A DNA stretch of 64,000 bases. Origin: CAXTPV01 sp965276715. Its GTDB lineage: Bacteria; Pseudomonadota; Alphaproteobacteria; Acetobacterales; Acetobacteraceae. Location: the NCBI GenBank assembly GCA_965276715.1, contig OZ255622.1:868001-932000 (forward strand), written 5' to 3'. The notes beneath the pieces were generated by a model. That model had not been told where the DNA came from. It worked only from the letters and a program-made list of their open reading frames with translations, and searched no databases. The position numbers and the translations under genes were made by a program. Shown here in pieces: positions 1 through 8,514 of the stretch; the stretch's first letter is position 1, and each line of letters opens with the position of its first letter.

Positions 1-916
1 TGAACACGGCGACGACGATCGCAATCCGGTACCAGTGCGAGAACTGGGCGAAGGCGAGCGCGATCGAGGCCACCGCCCCGGTGATGGTGCCGACATAGGG
101 GATGAAGGAGAGGCCGCCGGCGAGCAGGCCCACGATCAGGCCGAGATCGAGCCCGGCCGCCGACAGGCCGACGGCGTAGAAGCCGGCGAGCATCAGGCAG
201 CAGATCAACTGGCCGCGCACCCAGGCCGACAGGATGCGGTCGACCTCGGCAGCCTGCGCGCGCAGGCTGCCGGCGTATCGGCGTGGCAGCCAGAAATCGA
301 GCCGGTCGATCACCGACGCCCAGTCGCGCAGCAGGTAGAAGGCGACGACCGGGGTGACGAGCAGCAGCGAGAGCACGTTGAAGATCGCGAAGCCGCCGCC
401 GACGATGCGCGCGACGGCGGCGGTGAAGAAGCCGACGACGGTGCCGGCCTGGGTCGAGACGAGCTCGCGCAGCCGGTCGTTGACGTAGCGGGTGCCGAGA
501 TGGGCCTGCGCCTGGGTGATCAGGTGGTCGGCGAAATGGCGCAGCGAGCCGGCATAGACCGGGACGCGGTCGACGAGGACGGTGACCTGGGCGACGACGA
601 GCGGGTAGAGCAGCAGCACCGCGAGCAGGCCGAGGGCGACCAGCATGATGATGACGAGGAAGGCGGCGACGTTGCGCCGCACGCCGAGCGCGGTCAGGCG
701 AGACGCGAGCGGGTGGAGGAAGTAGGCGATCCCGGAGGCCGCGACGAAGGGCAGCAGGATCGAGGCGAACAGCCGTAGCGCGAGCCAGGCGGCGACAAAC
801 AGGCCGCCCAGGAGGGCCAGGCGCTGGGCGCGGGTCGCGCGCGCGACGGCGGCCTGGGCCTTGACGCTGGCGGCGGTGGGCGCAGAACGCGGTGGCAGGA
901 TGTCGGTGTCGTTGAT
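1..916 (-). CDS. AI-2E family (PerM-like) transporter, 5' portion, cut by window edge
   Basis: Integral inner-membrane permease of the AI-2E exporter/PerM family; the substrate cannot be told from sequence. The reverse strand reads as a long hydrophobic protein with several membrane helices (for example LLPFVAASGIAYFLHPLA and a VLSLLLVTPVVAFYLLRDW helix). It runs off the left edge, so the C-terminus is missing. The start is unusual: after an in-frame TAA at 944-946 there is no in-frame ATG, GTG or TTG before the first membrane helix. An ATC codon at 916-914 lies 7 bases after a GGAG ribosome-binding site and gives the natural-looking N-terminus (M)NDTDILPPRS. The gene is divergent from purM with about 70 bases between them. 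The family call is firm; the start is inference. Confidence 0.8.
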   Translation of the reverse strand, partial: MNDTDILPPRSAPTAASVKAQAAVARATRAQRLALLGGLFVAAWLALRLFASILLPFVAASGIAYFLHPLASRLTALGVRRNVAAFLVIIMLVALGLLAVLLLYPLVVAQVTVLVDRVPVYAGSLRHFADHLITQAQAHLGTRYVNDRLRELVSTQAGTVVGFFTAAVARIVGGGFAIFNVLSLLLVTPVVAFYLLRDWASVIDRLDFWLPRRYAGSLRAQAAEVDRILSAWVRGQLICCLMLAGFYAVGLSAAGLDLGLIVGLLAGGLSFIPYVGTITGAVASIALAFAQFSHWYRIAIVVAVF

Positions 917-987
917 GGCGGGTCTCCGCGGGCGCCGCTCCGCTTATACACGGATCGGGCCGTGGACTTCTCAAGAGGGAGCTCGGG

Positions 988-1986
988 TTGGAAACGTATC
1001 GCGCGGCGGGCGTCGATATCGAGGCGGGCGACGCGCTGGTCGAGGCGATCAAGCCGCTCGCCGCCGCGACCGCGCGGACCGGGGTGATGGGGGCCCTGGG
1101 CGGCTTCGGCGCCCTGTTCGACCTCAAGGCGGCCGGGTTCCGCGATCCGGTGCTGGTGTCGTGCACCGACGGGGTGGGGACCAAGCTGCTGGTCGCGATC
1201 GAGACCGGACGGCATGACGCGGTAGGGATCGACCTGGTCGCGATGTGCGTCAACGACCTGGTGGTGCAGGGGGCGACGCCGCTGTTCTTCCTCGACTATT
1301 TCGCGACCGGCGCGCTCTCGGTGGCCGACGCGACCCGCGTTGTCGCGGGGATCGCGGAGGGCTGCCTGCGATCGGGCTGCGCGCTGGTGGGCGGCGAGAC
1401 CGCCGAGATGCCGGGGATGTATGCCGCCGGACACTACGACCTCGCCGGCTTCGCGGTGGGGGCGGCCGAGCGCGGGCGGTTGCTGCCGGGAGTGGTGCGG
1501 CCGGGCATGGTCGTGCTCGGGCTGCCGAGCGCGGGGGTGCATTCGAACGGGTTCTCGCTGGTGCGCCGGATCGTGGCGTCGAGCGGGCTCGGTTGGGACG
1601 CGCCGGCGCCGTTCGAGCCGGAGGTGGCGCTTGGGGAGGCGCTGATGCGGCCGACGCGGCTCTATGTGCGCCAGGTGACGGCGCTGCATGACGCGGGGCT
1701 GCTGGTGGCGGCGGCGCATGTCACGGGCGGCGGGCTCGCCGCCAACCTCGCGCGGGTGATGCCCGAGGGCATCGCGGCCTCGATCGACGAGGGGTCGTGG
1801 GAGGAGCCGCCGGTGTTCGACTGGCTGCGGACGACGGGCGGGATCGAGGCGGACGAGATGGCGCGCGTGTTCAACCGCGGCATCGGCATGGCGCTGGTGG
1901 TGAGCAACGTGGCGTCGGCGACGGCGCTGCTGGCCGAGCTGGGCGAGCGGCCGGCGGTGATCGGCCGGACGGTCGCCACGTCTTGA
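988..1986 (+). CDS. purM: Phosphoribosylformylglycinamidine cyclo-ligase (AIR synthetase)
   Basis: Catalyses the fifth step of de novo purine synthesis, the ATP-dependent ring closure of FGAM to aminoimidazole ribonucleotide, in the cytoplasm. The 332-residue protein has the expected length. It shows the DGVGTK motif at residues 61-66, the VGGETAEMPGMY segment near residue 137, and the glycine-rich HVTGGGLAANLARV stretch typical of the PurM fold. The start is TTG at 988, preceded by a GAGGGAG ribosome-binding site about 8 bases upstream. Its TGA stop overlaps the TTG start of purN, so the two are translationally coupled. Confidence 0.97.
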   Translation: METYRAAGVDIEAGDALVEAIKPLAAATARTGVMGALGGFGALFDLKAAGFRDPVLVSCTDGVGTKLLVAIETGRHDAVGIDLVAMCVNDLVVQGATPLFFLDYFATGALSVADATRVVAGIAEGCLRSGCALVGGETAEMPGMYAAGHYDLAGFAVGAAERGRLLPGVVRPGMVVLGLPSAGVHSNGFSLVRRIVASSGLGWDAPAPFEPEVALGEALMRPTRLYVRQVTALHDAGLLVAAAHVTGGGLAANLARVMPEGIAASIDEGSWEEPPVFDWLRTTGGIEADEMARVFNRGIGMALVVSNVASATALLAELGERPAVIGRTVATS

Positions 1987-2639
1987 CCCGCCAGGCCGGC
2001 GGCGGGCGGACACGGATCGGGGTGCTGGTGTCGGGGCGGGGCAGCAATCTCGCGGCGCTGATCGGTGCGTCGGCCGATCCGGAGTTCCCAGGGGAGGTGG
2101 CACTGGTGCTGTCGGACCGGCCGGAGGCGGCGGCGCTGCCAATGGCGCGCGCGCGCGGGATCGAGGCGCGCGCGATCGACCGGCGGGATTTTCCGGGCGA
2201 CCGGGCGGGGCACGAGGCGGCGCTGCAGGCGGCGCTGCAGGCGGCCGCAATCGGGTTCGTGTGCCTGGCGGGCTACATGCGGCGGCTGACGCCGTTCCTG
2301 GTCGGCGCCTGGGCGGGGCGGATGGTGAACATCCATCCGAGCCTGCTGCCGTCGTTCCCGGGGCTGGACACCCATGCGCGCGCGCTCGCGGCGGGCGTCG
2401 CGGTGCATGGCTGCAGCGTGCATCTGGTGACCGAGGGGGTCGACGAGGGGCCGATCCTGGGGCAGGCGGCGGTCCCGGTGCTGGCGGACGACGACGAGGC
2501 GGCGCTGGCCGCGCGGGTGCTGGCGGCCGAGCATGCGCTGTATCCGGCGGTGGTCAGGATGATGCTCGGCGGGACGGTCGACGCGGGCGCGGGATCGCGG
2601 CTGGTGTCGCTCTTGCCCCGGGCGCGCGAGGCCGCGTAG
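1983..2639 (+). CDS. purN: Phosphoribosylglycinamide formyltransferase
   Basis: Transfers a formyl group from 10-formyltetrahydrofolate to GAR in purine synthesis. The start is TTG at 1983, inside a TTGA overlap with the purM stop, giving 218 residues. The reading frame is open further upstream, but family homology begins only at RIGVLVSGRGSNL (residues 11-23), so the longer form is rejected. The catalytic triad is visible as N117 and H119 (VNIHPSLLPSFPG) and D154 (EGVDEGPI). Like purM it uses TTG, which may tie its translation to that of purM. Confidence 0.96.
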   Translation: MTRQAGGGRTRIGVLVSGRGSNLAALIGASADPEFPGEVALVLSDRPEAAALPMARARGIEARAIDRRDFPGDRAGHEAALQAALQAAAIGFVCLAGYMRRLTPFLVGAWAGRMVNIHPSLLPSFPGLDTHARALAAGVAVHGCSVHLVTEGVDEGPILGQAAVPVLADDDEAALAARVLAAEHALYPAVVRMMLGGTVDAGAGSRLVSLLPRAREAA

Positions 2640-2669
2640 CAAGAAGGTTTGCCGGGAGGGACTTGGACG

Positions 2670-2855
2670 ATGGCGACTCAGGAGGCCTACGGGGAAAGGA
2701 TCGAGGTCGTGACCGAGGCGGAGGGCGCGCCCAATCCGGCCGAGAGCCTGCTCGCGGACCGGCAGCATCTGTGGGGCGGTTTCACCAAGCTGATCCTGTG
2801 GAGCATCGTCGGGGTGGTGGTGGTTCTGGTGCTGCTGGACTGGACGCTGCTCTGA
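2670..2855 (+). CDS. Small single-helix membrane protein, possibly aa3-oxidase subunit IV-like
   Basis: A 61-residue protein with a polar N-terminal half and one C-terminal membrane helix (KLILWSIVGVVVVLVLLDW). The shape, and the HLWGGFTKLILWS segment just before the helix, resemble the small subunit IV of alphaproteobacterial aa3 cytochrome oxidases. No other oxidase genes are nearby, so this is only a resemblance. ATG at 2670 follows a GGGAGGG ribosome-binding site by 9 bases and is preferred to the TTG at 2649. It lies 30 bases after purN and could share its transcript. Confidence 0.55.
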   Translation: MATQEAYGERIEVVTEAEGAPNPAESLLADRQHLWGGFTKLILWSIVGVVVVLVLLDWTLL

Positions 2856-2877
2856 CCGCGGCACGTCGCACTCCCGT

Positions 2878-3978
2878 ATGGCCGATCTCGATCTGTCGGG
2901 CCGCGTCCGGCGAGGCCTGATCGGGGTTCTCGCGGCCTCGTTCGGCGGGTGCCTGTTCCGGCTTTGCATCGGAAGATGGCCGGATGCGGCGGAGCACAGG
3001 CTGTTCTCGAAGGCGATGGGCGACAACCGGGTGCCGATGCCCGCCCTGCTGCGGGCGATGCATGCGGTGCCGGCATCGCGGCTGGAGATCTCGCGGCTGC
3101 TGCTGTTCGACCTGCTGCGCGACGGCAGGCTGCCGCCGCCGGAGCGGCATGGCACGGTGCCGGTGCCGATCGCGCCGCAGGTGGGAGACCCGCTGCGCTT
3201 CTGGGAAGGGCGGCCGGTGTCGTTCCTGCACCTGGAGAAGACGGCGGGGACCGCGCTCGCGAACGCGCTGACGGAGCGGTTCCACCCGCTGCAGATCGAT
3301 CCCGATCCGAACCGGACGATGCCGCCGCACCTGCGCTGCGCGTTCCCGACGCCGGCGCTGGCTGCGATCCGCGAGCGGAAGCTGGTGTGGGGCCATTACG
3401 ACCTGCCGTCGCTGCTGCGGCTCGGGCCGGACCGGCTGATCGTGACGATGCTGCGCGAGCCGCGGGCGCGGATCCTGTCGCTGTATCATTTCTGGCGTTC
3501 GTACGAGCCGGCCGGACGCGATCCTTACCAGAACCGCGAGGTCAGGCTCGCGCATGAGCATGACCTGCTGGCGTTTCTCAGGCTGGACGACCCTTCGCTG
3601 CGCGACTGCATCGACAATCTGTATGTGCGCCGGCTGACGGGGCTGTATGCGTCCTCAATCGAGGAGGATCCGCTGCGGGCCGATCCGGCCGGGGCTCTCG
3701 CGCTCGCGCGCGAGGGTCTCGACCGCATCGCGTTCGTGGGCATTGTCGAGCGGATGGAGACGAGCCTGGCCGGCCTGTCGGCGGTGCTGGACGCGCCGAT
3801 CGGTGCGGGCTTGAAACGGGAGAACACGGGAGCCGCGAATGCGCGCCTGCGTCCTGACGTGTTCCGCCCGGTCGCCCGGGCGGACATCACGCCGGCGATC
3901 GAGGCGGAGCTCGACCGGCTGACCGCGCTCGACCGGGTGCTCTACGAAGAATGCCTGGAGCGGGTCTCAGGCGTGTAG
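2878..3978 (+). CDS. Sulfotransferase family protein
   Basis: Predicted PAPS-dependent sulfotransferase of 366 residues. The 5'-phosphosulfate loop is seen as FLHLEKTAGTAL (residues 116-127, with K121 in the usual lysine position). The 3'-phosphate loop is LREPRARILSLYHF (192-205), followed by aromatic residues as in membrane-associated Sulfotransfer_2-type enzymes. The acceptor is unknown. The only hydrophobic stretch near the N-terminus (LIGVLAASFGGCLFRLC) could be a membrane anchor. The 3' end overlaps the convergent ndk gene by 12 bases. The PAP by-product would be cleared by cysQ (35754-36557), a functional but not a positional link. Confidence 0.75.
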   Translation: MADLDLSGRVRRGLIGVLAASFGGCLFRLCIGRWPDAAEHRLFSKAMGDNRVPMPALLRAMHAVPASRLEISRLLLFDLLRDGRLPPPERHGTVPVPIAPQVGDPLRFWEGRPVSFLHLEKTAGTALANALTERFHPLQIDPDPNRTMPPHLRCAFPTPALAAIRERKLVWGHYDLPSLLRLGPDRLIVTMLREPRARILSLYHFWRSYEPAGRDPYQNREVRLAHEHDLLAFLRLDDPSLRDCIDNLYVRRLTGLYASSIEEDPLRADPAGALALAREGLDRIAFVGIVERMETSLAGLSAVLDAPIGAGLKRENTGAANARLRPDVFRPVARADITPAIEAELDRLTALDRVLYEECLERVSGV

Positions 3979-4389
3979 CTCGAGGGCCGAGAAGAAGAAG
4001 GGGATTTCGGTCGCCGCCGTGTCGGGGGCGTCCGAGCCGTGAACGGAGTTGGCTTCGATGCTCTCGGCGAATTCGGCGCGGATGGTGCCGGGATCGGCCT
4101 TCCTGGGGTCGGTGGCGCCCATGACGCGGCGATGCAGCGCGATCGCGTCCTCGGCCTCGAGCACCTGTGCGACGACGGGGCCGCCGGTCATCGACGAGAC
4201 GAGGTCGTTGTAGAACGGGCGGGCGCTGTGGACGGCGTAGAAGGCGCGCGCCTGGGCCTCGGTGAGTTGGAGGCGCTTCTGGGCGATGATACGAAGCCCC
4301 TCGGCTTCGAGCTTGGCATTGATCGCGCCGGTCAGGTTGCGACGCGTGGCGTCAGGCTTGATGATGGAAAGTGTCCGTTCAACGGCCAT
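3967..4389 (-). CDS. ndk: Nucleoside diphosphate kinase
   Basis: Transfers the gamma-phosphate of ATP to nucleoside diphosphates through a phosphohistidine intermediate. The 140-residue protein begins MAVERTLSIIKPDATRR. The active-site histidine is H117 in NSVHGSDAP, which is diagnostic. The frame is open further upstream on this strand, but homology starts exactly at ATG 4389. The 3' end is tail-to-tail with the sulfotransferase gene and overlaps it by 12 bases. The promoter must lie within about 40 bases of the start, because a palindromic repeat occupies 4431-4478. Confidence 0.97.
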   Translation of the reverse strand: MAVERTLSIIKPDATRRNLTGAINAKLEAEGLRIIAQKRLQLTEAQARAFYAVHSARPFYNDLVSSMTGGPVVAQVLEAEDAIALHRRVMGATDPRKADPGTIRAEFAESIEANSVHGSDAPDTAATEIPFFFSALELHA

Positions 4390-4430
4390 GTTGGGTGTCC
4401 TGCGTTGGCTTTGGGCGCTCTTTAAATCGG

Positions 4431-4478
4431 TTGGGGTCTGGGGCCTAGAGGCCCCAGCGGGTCGAGGGCAGAGCCCTC
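4431..4478. repeat. Palindromic intergenic repeat, copy A
   Basis: Two hairpins in tandem: CTGGGGCC-taga-GGCCCCAG at 4438-4457 and GAGGGC-aga-GCCCTC at 4464-4478. They are joined by GCGGGTC and preceded by GGGGTCTGG. The same order of motifs occurs, inverted, at 54452-54525 between purQ and purL. Here the repeat fills most of the divergent ndk/ABC-F intergenic space and ends 18 bases before the ABC-F start. Confidence 0.75.
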
Positions 4479-4496
4479 GCCTTTGATGAGGTGCTC

Positions 4497-6401
4497 GTGA
4501 GCCTGTTGACGATTTCCGACCTGACGATCCGCGTCGCCGGGCGCGTGCTGCTGGACCAGGCCGACCTGTCGGTCGACCCCGGCCGGCGCGTGGGGCTGGT
4601 CGGTCGCAATGGCGCCGGCAAGTCGACACTGCTGGCGACCATCCTGGGCGAGCGCCAGCCGGACGGCGGCGAGATCCGGATCGCGTCGCGGGCCAGGATG
4701 GCGACGGTGCGCCAGGAGGCGCCGGAGGGGCCGGCGAGCCTGCTCGATTGCGTGCTGGAGGGCGACCAGGAGCGGTTGCGGCTGCTGGCGGAGGTCGAGG
4801 CGGCGGAGCGCGAGGGTGCCGAGGGGGCGTCGCGGCTTGCCGAGCTGCACGAGCGTCTGCGGGCGATCGGGGCGGATGCCGCACCCGCCAGGGCGGGGAC
4901 GATCCTGGCGGGGCTCGGGTTCGACGCGGAGGCGCAGGCACGCCCGGTCGGCACGTTCTCGGGCGGCTGGCGGATGCGGGTGGCGCTGGCGACGGCGCTG
5001 TTCGCGGCACCCGACCTGCTGCTGCTCGACGAGCCGACCAACCATCTCGATCTCGAGGCCACGATGTGGCTGGAGGGTTGGCTGCAGAAGTTCGGCGGCG
5101 CGGTGGTGATCGTCAGCCATGATCGCGAGCTTCTGGACAACGCGGTGCACGCGATCGCGCATCTCGACCGGGGCCGGATCAAGACCACGCCGGGCGGCTA
5201 CACGGAGTTCGTCCGCATCCGGACCGAGCAGGCGCTGCAGCAATCCCGCGAAGCGCAGCGGATCGCGGCGCGGCGGGCGCACATGCAGGATTTCGTCGAC
5301 CGGTTCCGCGCCAAGGCGAGCAAGGCGCGACAGGCGCAGGCCAGGATCAAGGCGCTCGAGCGGATGCCGATGATCGAGACGGTGGTGGAGCAGTCGCCGA
5401 CGAAGTTCGACTTCCCCTCCCCTGCCCTGCTGGCGCCGCCGATGCTGACGCTGGACCGGGTGAGCTGCGGCTATGACGGGCGCACGGTGTTGCGCGAGCT
5501 GTCGCTGCGGCTCGACAGCGAGGACCGGATCGCGCTGCTGGGGCCGAACGGGCGCGGCAAGTCGACATTCGCCAAGCTGCTGGCGGGACGGTTGGCGCCG
5601 ATGGCGGGGACGCAGTTCCGGGCGAACGGGCTGGGTGTGGGTTATTTCGCGCAGCACCAGACCGACGAGCTCGAGGGCGGGGACAGCGCGCTCGCGCACA
5701 TGCAGCGGGCGATGCCCAAGGCGACCGTGACGGCGGCACGCGCGCAACTGGCACGGTTCGGGCTCGACGCGGCGCGGGCGGAGACGAAGTCGAGCGAGCT
5801 GTCGGGCGGGGAGCGCGCGCGGCTGCTGCTGGCACTGGCCACGCGGGACGCGCCGCAATTGCTGATCCTCGACGAGCCCACCAACCATCTCGACATCGAC
5901 GCGCGCGACGCGCTGGTGCGCGCGCTGGCCTCCTTCGAGGGTGCGGTGCTGCTGATCAGCCATGATCCGCATCTGGTGGAGCTGGTGGCGGACCGGTTGT
6001 GGATCGTGGGCGATGGGACGGTGACGCCCTACGAGGGGGATCTCGATGAGTACAAGGCGCGCATCGCCGATGGCGGCAAGCCGGCGCCGGTCAAGGCGGA
6101 ACGCGCCGGGACGCGTGACGATCGTCGCGAGCGGGCGGCCGCGCGGGCGGCGCTGGAGCCGCTGCGGCGCCGGGCGCGGGACGCGGAGGCGAGACTGGCA
6201 CGGCTCGCCCTCGAGAGGCGGGCGATCGAGGCGAAGCTCGCCGACCCGACGCTCTATCGCGCCGGCGGCGGGTCGGACGTGGCGCGGGAGAATGCGCGGC
6301 TAAGCGCGGTCGCGCGTGCCCAGGCGCAGGCGGAGAGTGACTGGCTGGAGGCCGCGGGCGCGCTGGAAAGTGCGGGCGCCCCGGAGGCGGTGGCATCATG
6401 A
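4497..6401 (+). CDS. ABC-F family ATP-binding protein
   Basis: Soluble twin-ATPase of the ABC-F group (Uup/EttA/YheS type), which act on ribosomes rather than in transport. Visible features are Walker A GRNGAGKST (residues 36-44), the signature FSGGWRMRVALA and Walker B LLLLDEPTNHLDLEA in the first half. A charged linker with KASKARQAQARIKALERM follows. The second half repeats Walker A (GPNGRGKST), the signature LSGGERARLLLALA and LILDEPTNHLDIDA. The C-terminal 80 residues form an arginine-rich coiled coil as in Uup-like proteins. GTG 4497 has a GAGG site 5 bases upstream; GTG 4491 is possible. No membrane segments. Its stop overlaps the next gene by ATGA. Confidence 0.93.
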   Translation: MSLLTISDLTIRVAGRVLLDQADLSVDPGRRVGLVGRNGAGKSTLLATILGERQPDGGEIRIASRARMATVRQEAPEGPASLLDCVLEGDQERLRLLAEVEAAEREGAEGASRLAELHERLRAIGADAAPARAGTILAGLGFDAEAQARPVGTFSGGWRMRVALATALFAAPDLLLLDEPTNHLDLEATMWLEGWLQKFGGAVVIVSHDRELLDNAVHAIAHLDRGRIKTTPGGYTEFVRIRTEQALQQSREAQRIAARRAHMQDFVDRFRAKASKARQAQARIKALERMPMIETVVEQSPTKFDFPSPALLAPPMLTLDRVSCGYDGRTVLRELSLRLDSEDRIALLGPNGRGKSTFAKLLAGRLAPMAGTQFRANGLGVGYFAQHQTDELEGGDSALAHMQRAMPKATVTAARAQLARFGLDAARAETKSSELSGGERARLLLALATRDAPQLLILDEPTNHLDIDARDALVRALASFEGAVLLISHDPHLVELVADRLWIVGDGTVTPYEGDLDEYKARIADGGKPAPVKAERAGTRDDRRERAAARAALEPLRRRARDAEARLARLALERRAIEAKLADPTLYRAGGGSDVARENARLSAVARAQAQAESDWLEAAGALESAGAPEAVAS

Positions 6402-8500
6402 CGGCCATGAAGTTCGTGATCGCGGCCATGTGCGTGGCGCTGTCCCTCGCGGGAGGTACCACCGCGCGGGCCGAGGAGGGGATGTGGCCGCTCGACAACC
6501 TGCCGATGAGCCGGCTGAAGACGAACTACGGGTTCACCCCGACGCAGGCCTGGATCGACCATGTGATGCACGCGTCGGCGCGGCTGGCGCTGGGCTGCTC
6601 GGCGTCGTTCGTCTCGCCGGACGGGCTGGTGATGACCAACCACCATTGCGCGAACGGGTGCCTGGCCGACCTCTCGGTGGGCGCGAAGGACTACATGGAG
6701 AAGGGGTTCAAGGCCGCGAGCCAGCCGGCCGAGCCGAAATGCCCGGGCATGGAGCTCGACCAGCTCCAGGCGATCAGCAACGTCACAAGGCAGATGAACG
6801 ACGCGACGAGCGGCAAGTCCGGTTCCGATTACATCAAGGCACAGCACGCGGCGCAGAGCGCGATCGAGAAGAGCTGCGCCGGGACGGATGCCAGGACGAC
6901 GCGCTGCGACGTGGTGACGCTCTACCATGGCGGCCGCTATGCGCTCTATCGGTACAAGCGGTTCGACGATGTGCGCCTGACGTTCGCGCCGGACCAGGAG
7001 ATCGCGTTCTTCGGCGGCGATCCGGACAATTTCAACTATCCGCGCTACGATCTGGATGTGACGTTCCTGCGCGCCTACGAGGACGGCCGTCCGGCACGCA
7101 CCGACTATTTCCCGTTCGACGCGCGCGGGCCGAAGGCGGGCGAGCTCACGATCACGTCGGGCAATCCGGGCAACACCGAGCGCGACACGATGGACGCCGA
7201 GCTGACCGCGCTGCACGATGTCGAGCTGCCGCTGATCGACGGCTACTACGAGAACATGGACGGCGTGCTGTGGGCGTATGCGAGGCAGGGCGCCGCACAG
7301 GCGAAGGAGGCGTCGGACACGGTGTTCGGCGTCGAGAACTCGCTGAAGGTCTACAAGGGCTGGCTCGACGCGTTCGCCAGGCCCGAACTGCTGGCGGGCA
7401 AGCAGCGCGCGCAGCAGGAACTGCTCGGCTGGATCGATGCCGATCCCGGGCGCAAGCAGGCCTACGGCGATCCGTTCGCGGCGATCGCGGCGACGATCCC
7501 GCGCGAGACCGCGCTGTATACGAAATACATCTTCCTCGACGGCCCGCGCAACTCGTTGGCATTCCGGTCCAAGGCGTTCACCTTCGCGCGCATTCTCGTG
7601 CGCGCGGCGGCGGAACGGCAGAAGCCGGACGCGGAGCGGCTGCCGGCGTATCGCGACGCGAACCTGCCGGCGCTCCAGGAGGCCCTGTTCTCGGTCGCAC
7701 CGATCCACCCGCGGCTGGAGAAGACGACGCTCGCCTTCTCGCTGACAAGGATGCGCCAGGCGTTCGGCGCGGACGATCCGTTCGTGCACGAGGCGCTCGG
7801 CGTGTCCTCGCCGGACGATCTGGCAGGGAGGCTGGTCGACGGGACGAAGCTGGGCGATCCGGCGGTGCGCCATGCGCTGTTCGATGGCGGGCAGACGGCA
7901 ATCGCGCGGTCGGAGGATCCGATGATCAAGTTCGCGCTCCTGGTCGATCCGGCGTCACGCGCGGCGCGCAGGCAGTGGGAGGACGAGGTCGAGGCCCCGC
8001 AGCGCAAGAACTCCGAGCTAATCGCCAAGGCGCGGTTCGCGCGCGAGGGCACGTCGATCTATCCGGACGCGACCTTCACCGAGCGGCTGTCGTTCGGGAC
8101 CGTGCAGGGCTGGGACGAGAACGGGCACGCGGTCGCACCGTTCACGAATTTCGCGGGCCTGTACGGCCGCGCGACGGGTGCCGCGCCGTTCAAGCTGTCC
8201 GATCCCTGGCTGAAGGCCGAGAAGAGCCTGCAGCTCGACACGCCGTTCGACTACGTCACGACCAACGACATCATCGGCGGCAATTCCGGAAGCCCGGTGA
8301 TCGACCGCGACGCGCGTGTCGTGGGGCTGGTCTTCGATGGCAACATCCATTCGATCGCGGGCAATTTCGTCTACGATCCGGCCGAGAACCGGGCGGTCGC
8401 GGTCGACACCTCGGCGCTGCTGCTGGCGCTGCGCTCGGTGTATGCGGACAAGTGGCTTGCCGACGAGCTCGTCGGCGGCGCGCGGCCGATGACCAACTGA
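6398..8500 (+). CDS. S46 family serine peptidase (dipeptidyl-peptidase 7/11 type)
   Basis: Exported dipeptidyl peptidase of 700 residues, the usual S46 length. A signal peptide is clear (KFVIAAMCVALSLAGG, cut after ARA near residue 26). The catalytic His lies in the GLVMTNHHCANGCL segment, and the nucleophile Ser in NDIIGGNSGSPVIDRD. In the segment that sets P1 preference, this protein reads GNIHSIAGNF. A glycine there would suggest the DPP7-like hydrophobic preference rather than the acidic DPP11 type; this alignment was by eye. Start ATG 6398 overlaps the ABC-F stop; ATG 6407 is an alternative. The PfkB kinase follows after 14 bases. Confidence 0.92.
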   Translation: MTAMKFVIAAMCVALSLAGGTTARAEEGMWPLDNLPMSRLKTNYGFTPTQAWIDHVMHASARLALGCSASFVSPDGLVMTNHHCANGCLADLSVGAKDYMEKGFKAASQPAEPKCPGMELDQLQAISNVTRQMNDATSGKSGSDYIKAQHAAQSAIEKSCAGTDARTTRCDVVTLYHGGRYALYRYKRFDDVRLTFAPDQEIAFFGGDPDNFNYPRYDLDVTFLRAYEDGRPARTDYFPFDARGPKAGELTITSGNPGNTERDTMDAELTALHDVELPLIDGYYENMDGVLWAYARQGAAQAKEASDTVFGVENSLKVYKGWLDAFARPELLAGKQRAQQELLGWIDADPGRKQAYGDPFAAIAATIPRETALYTKYIFLDGPRNSLAFRSKAFTFARILVRAAAERQKPDAERLPAYRDANLPALQEALFSVAPIHPRLEKTTLAFSLTRMRQAFGADDPFVHEALGVSSPDDLAGRLVDGTKLGDPAVRHALFDGGQTAIARSEDPMIKFALLVDPASRAARRQWEDEVEAPQRKNSELIAKARFAREGTSIYPDATFTERLSFGTVQGWDENGHAVAPFTNFAGLYGRATGAAPFKLSDPWLKAEKSLQLDTPFDYVTTNDIIGGNSGSPVIDRDARVVGLVFDGNIHSIAGNFVYDPAENRAVAVDTSALLLALRSVYADKWLADELVGGARPMTN

Positions 8501-8514
8501 GCGGGCCCGGCCGG

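Noticed and set aside
6316..8514. Upstream extension of the PfkB frame through the S46 peptidase gene
   Set aside because: Shadow of the peptidase; kinase similarity begins only after ATG 8515.
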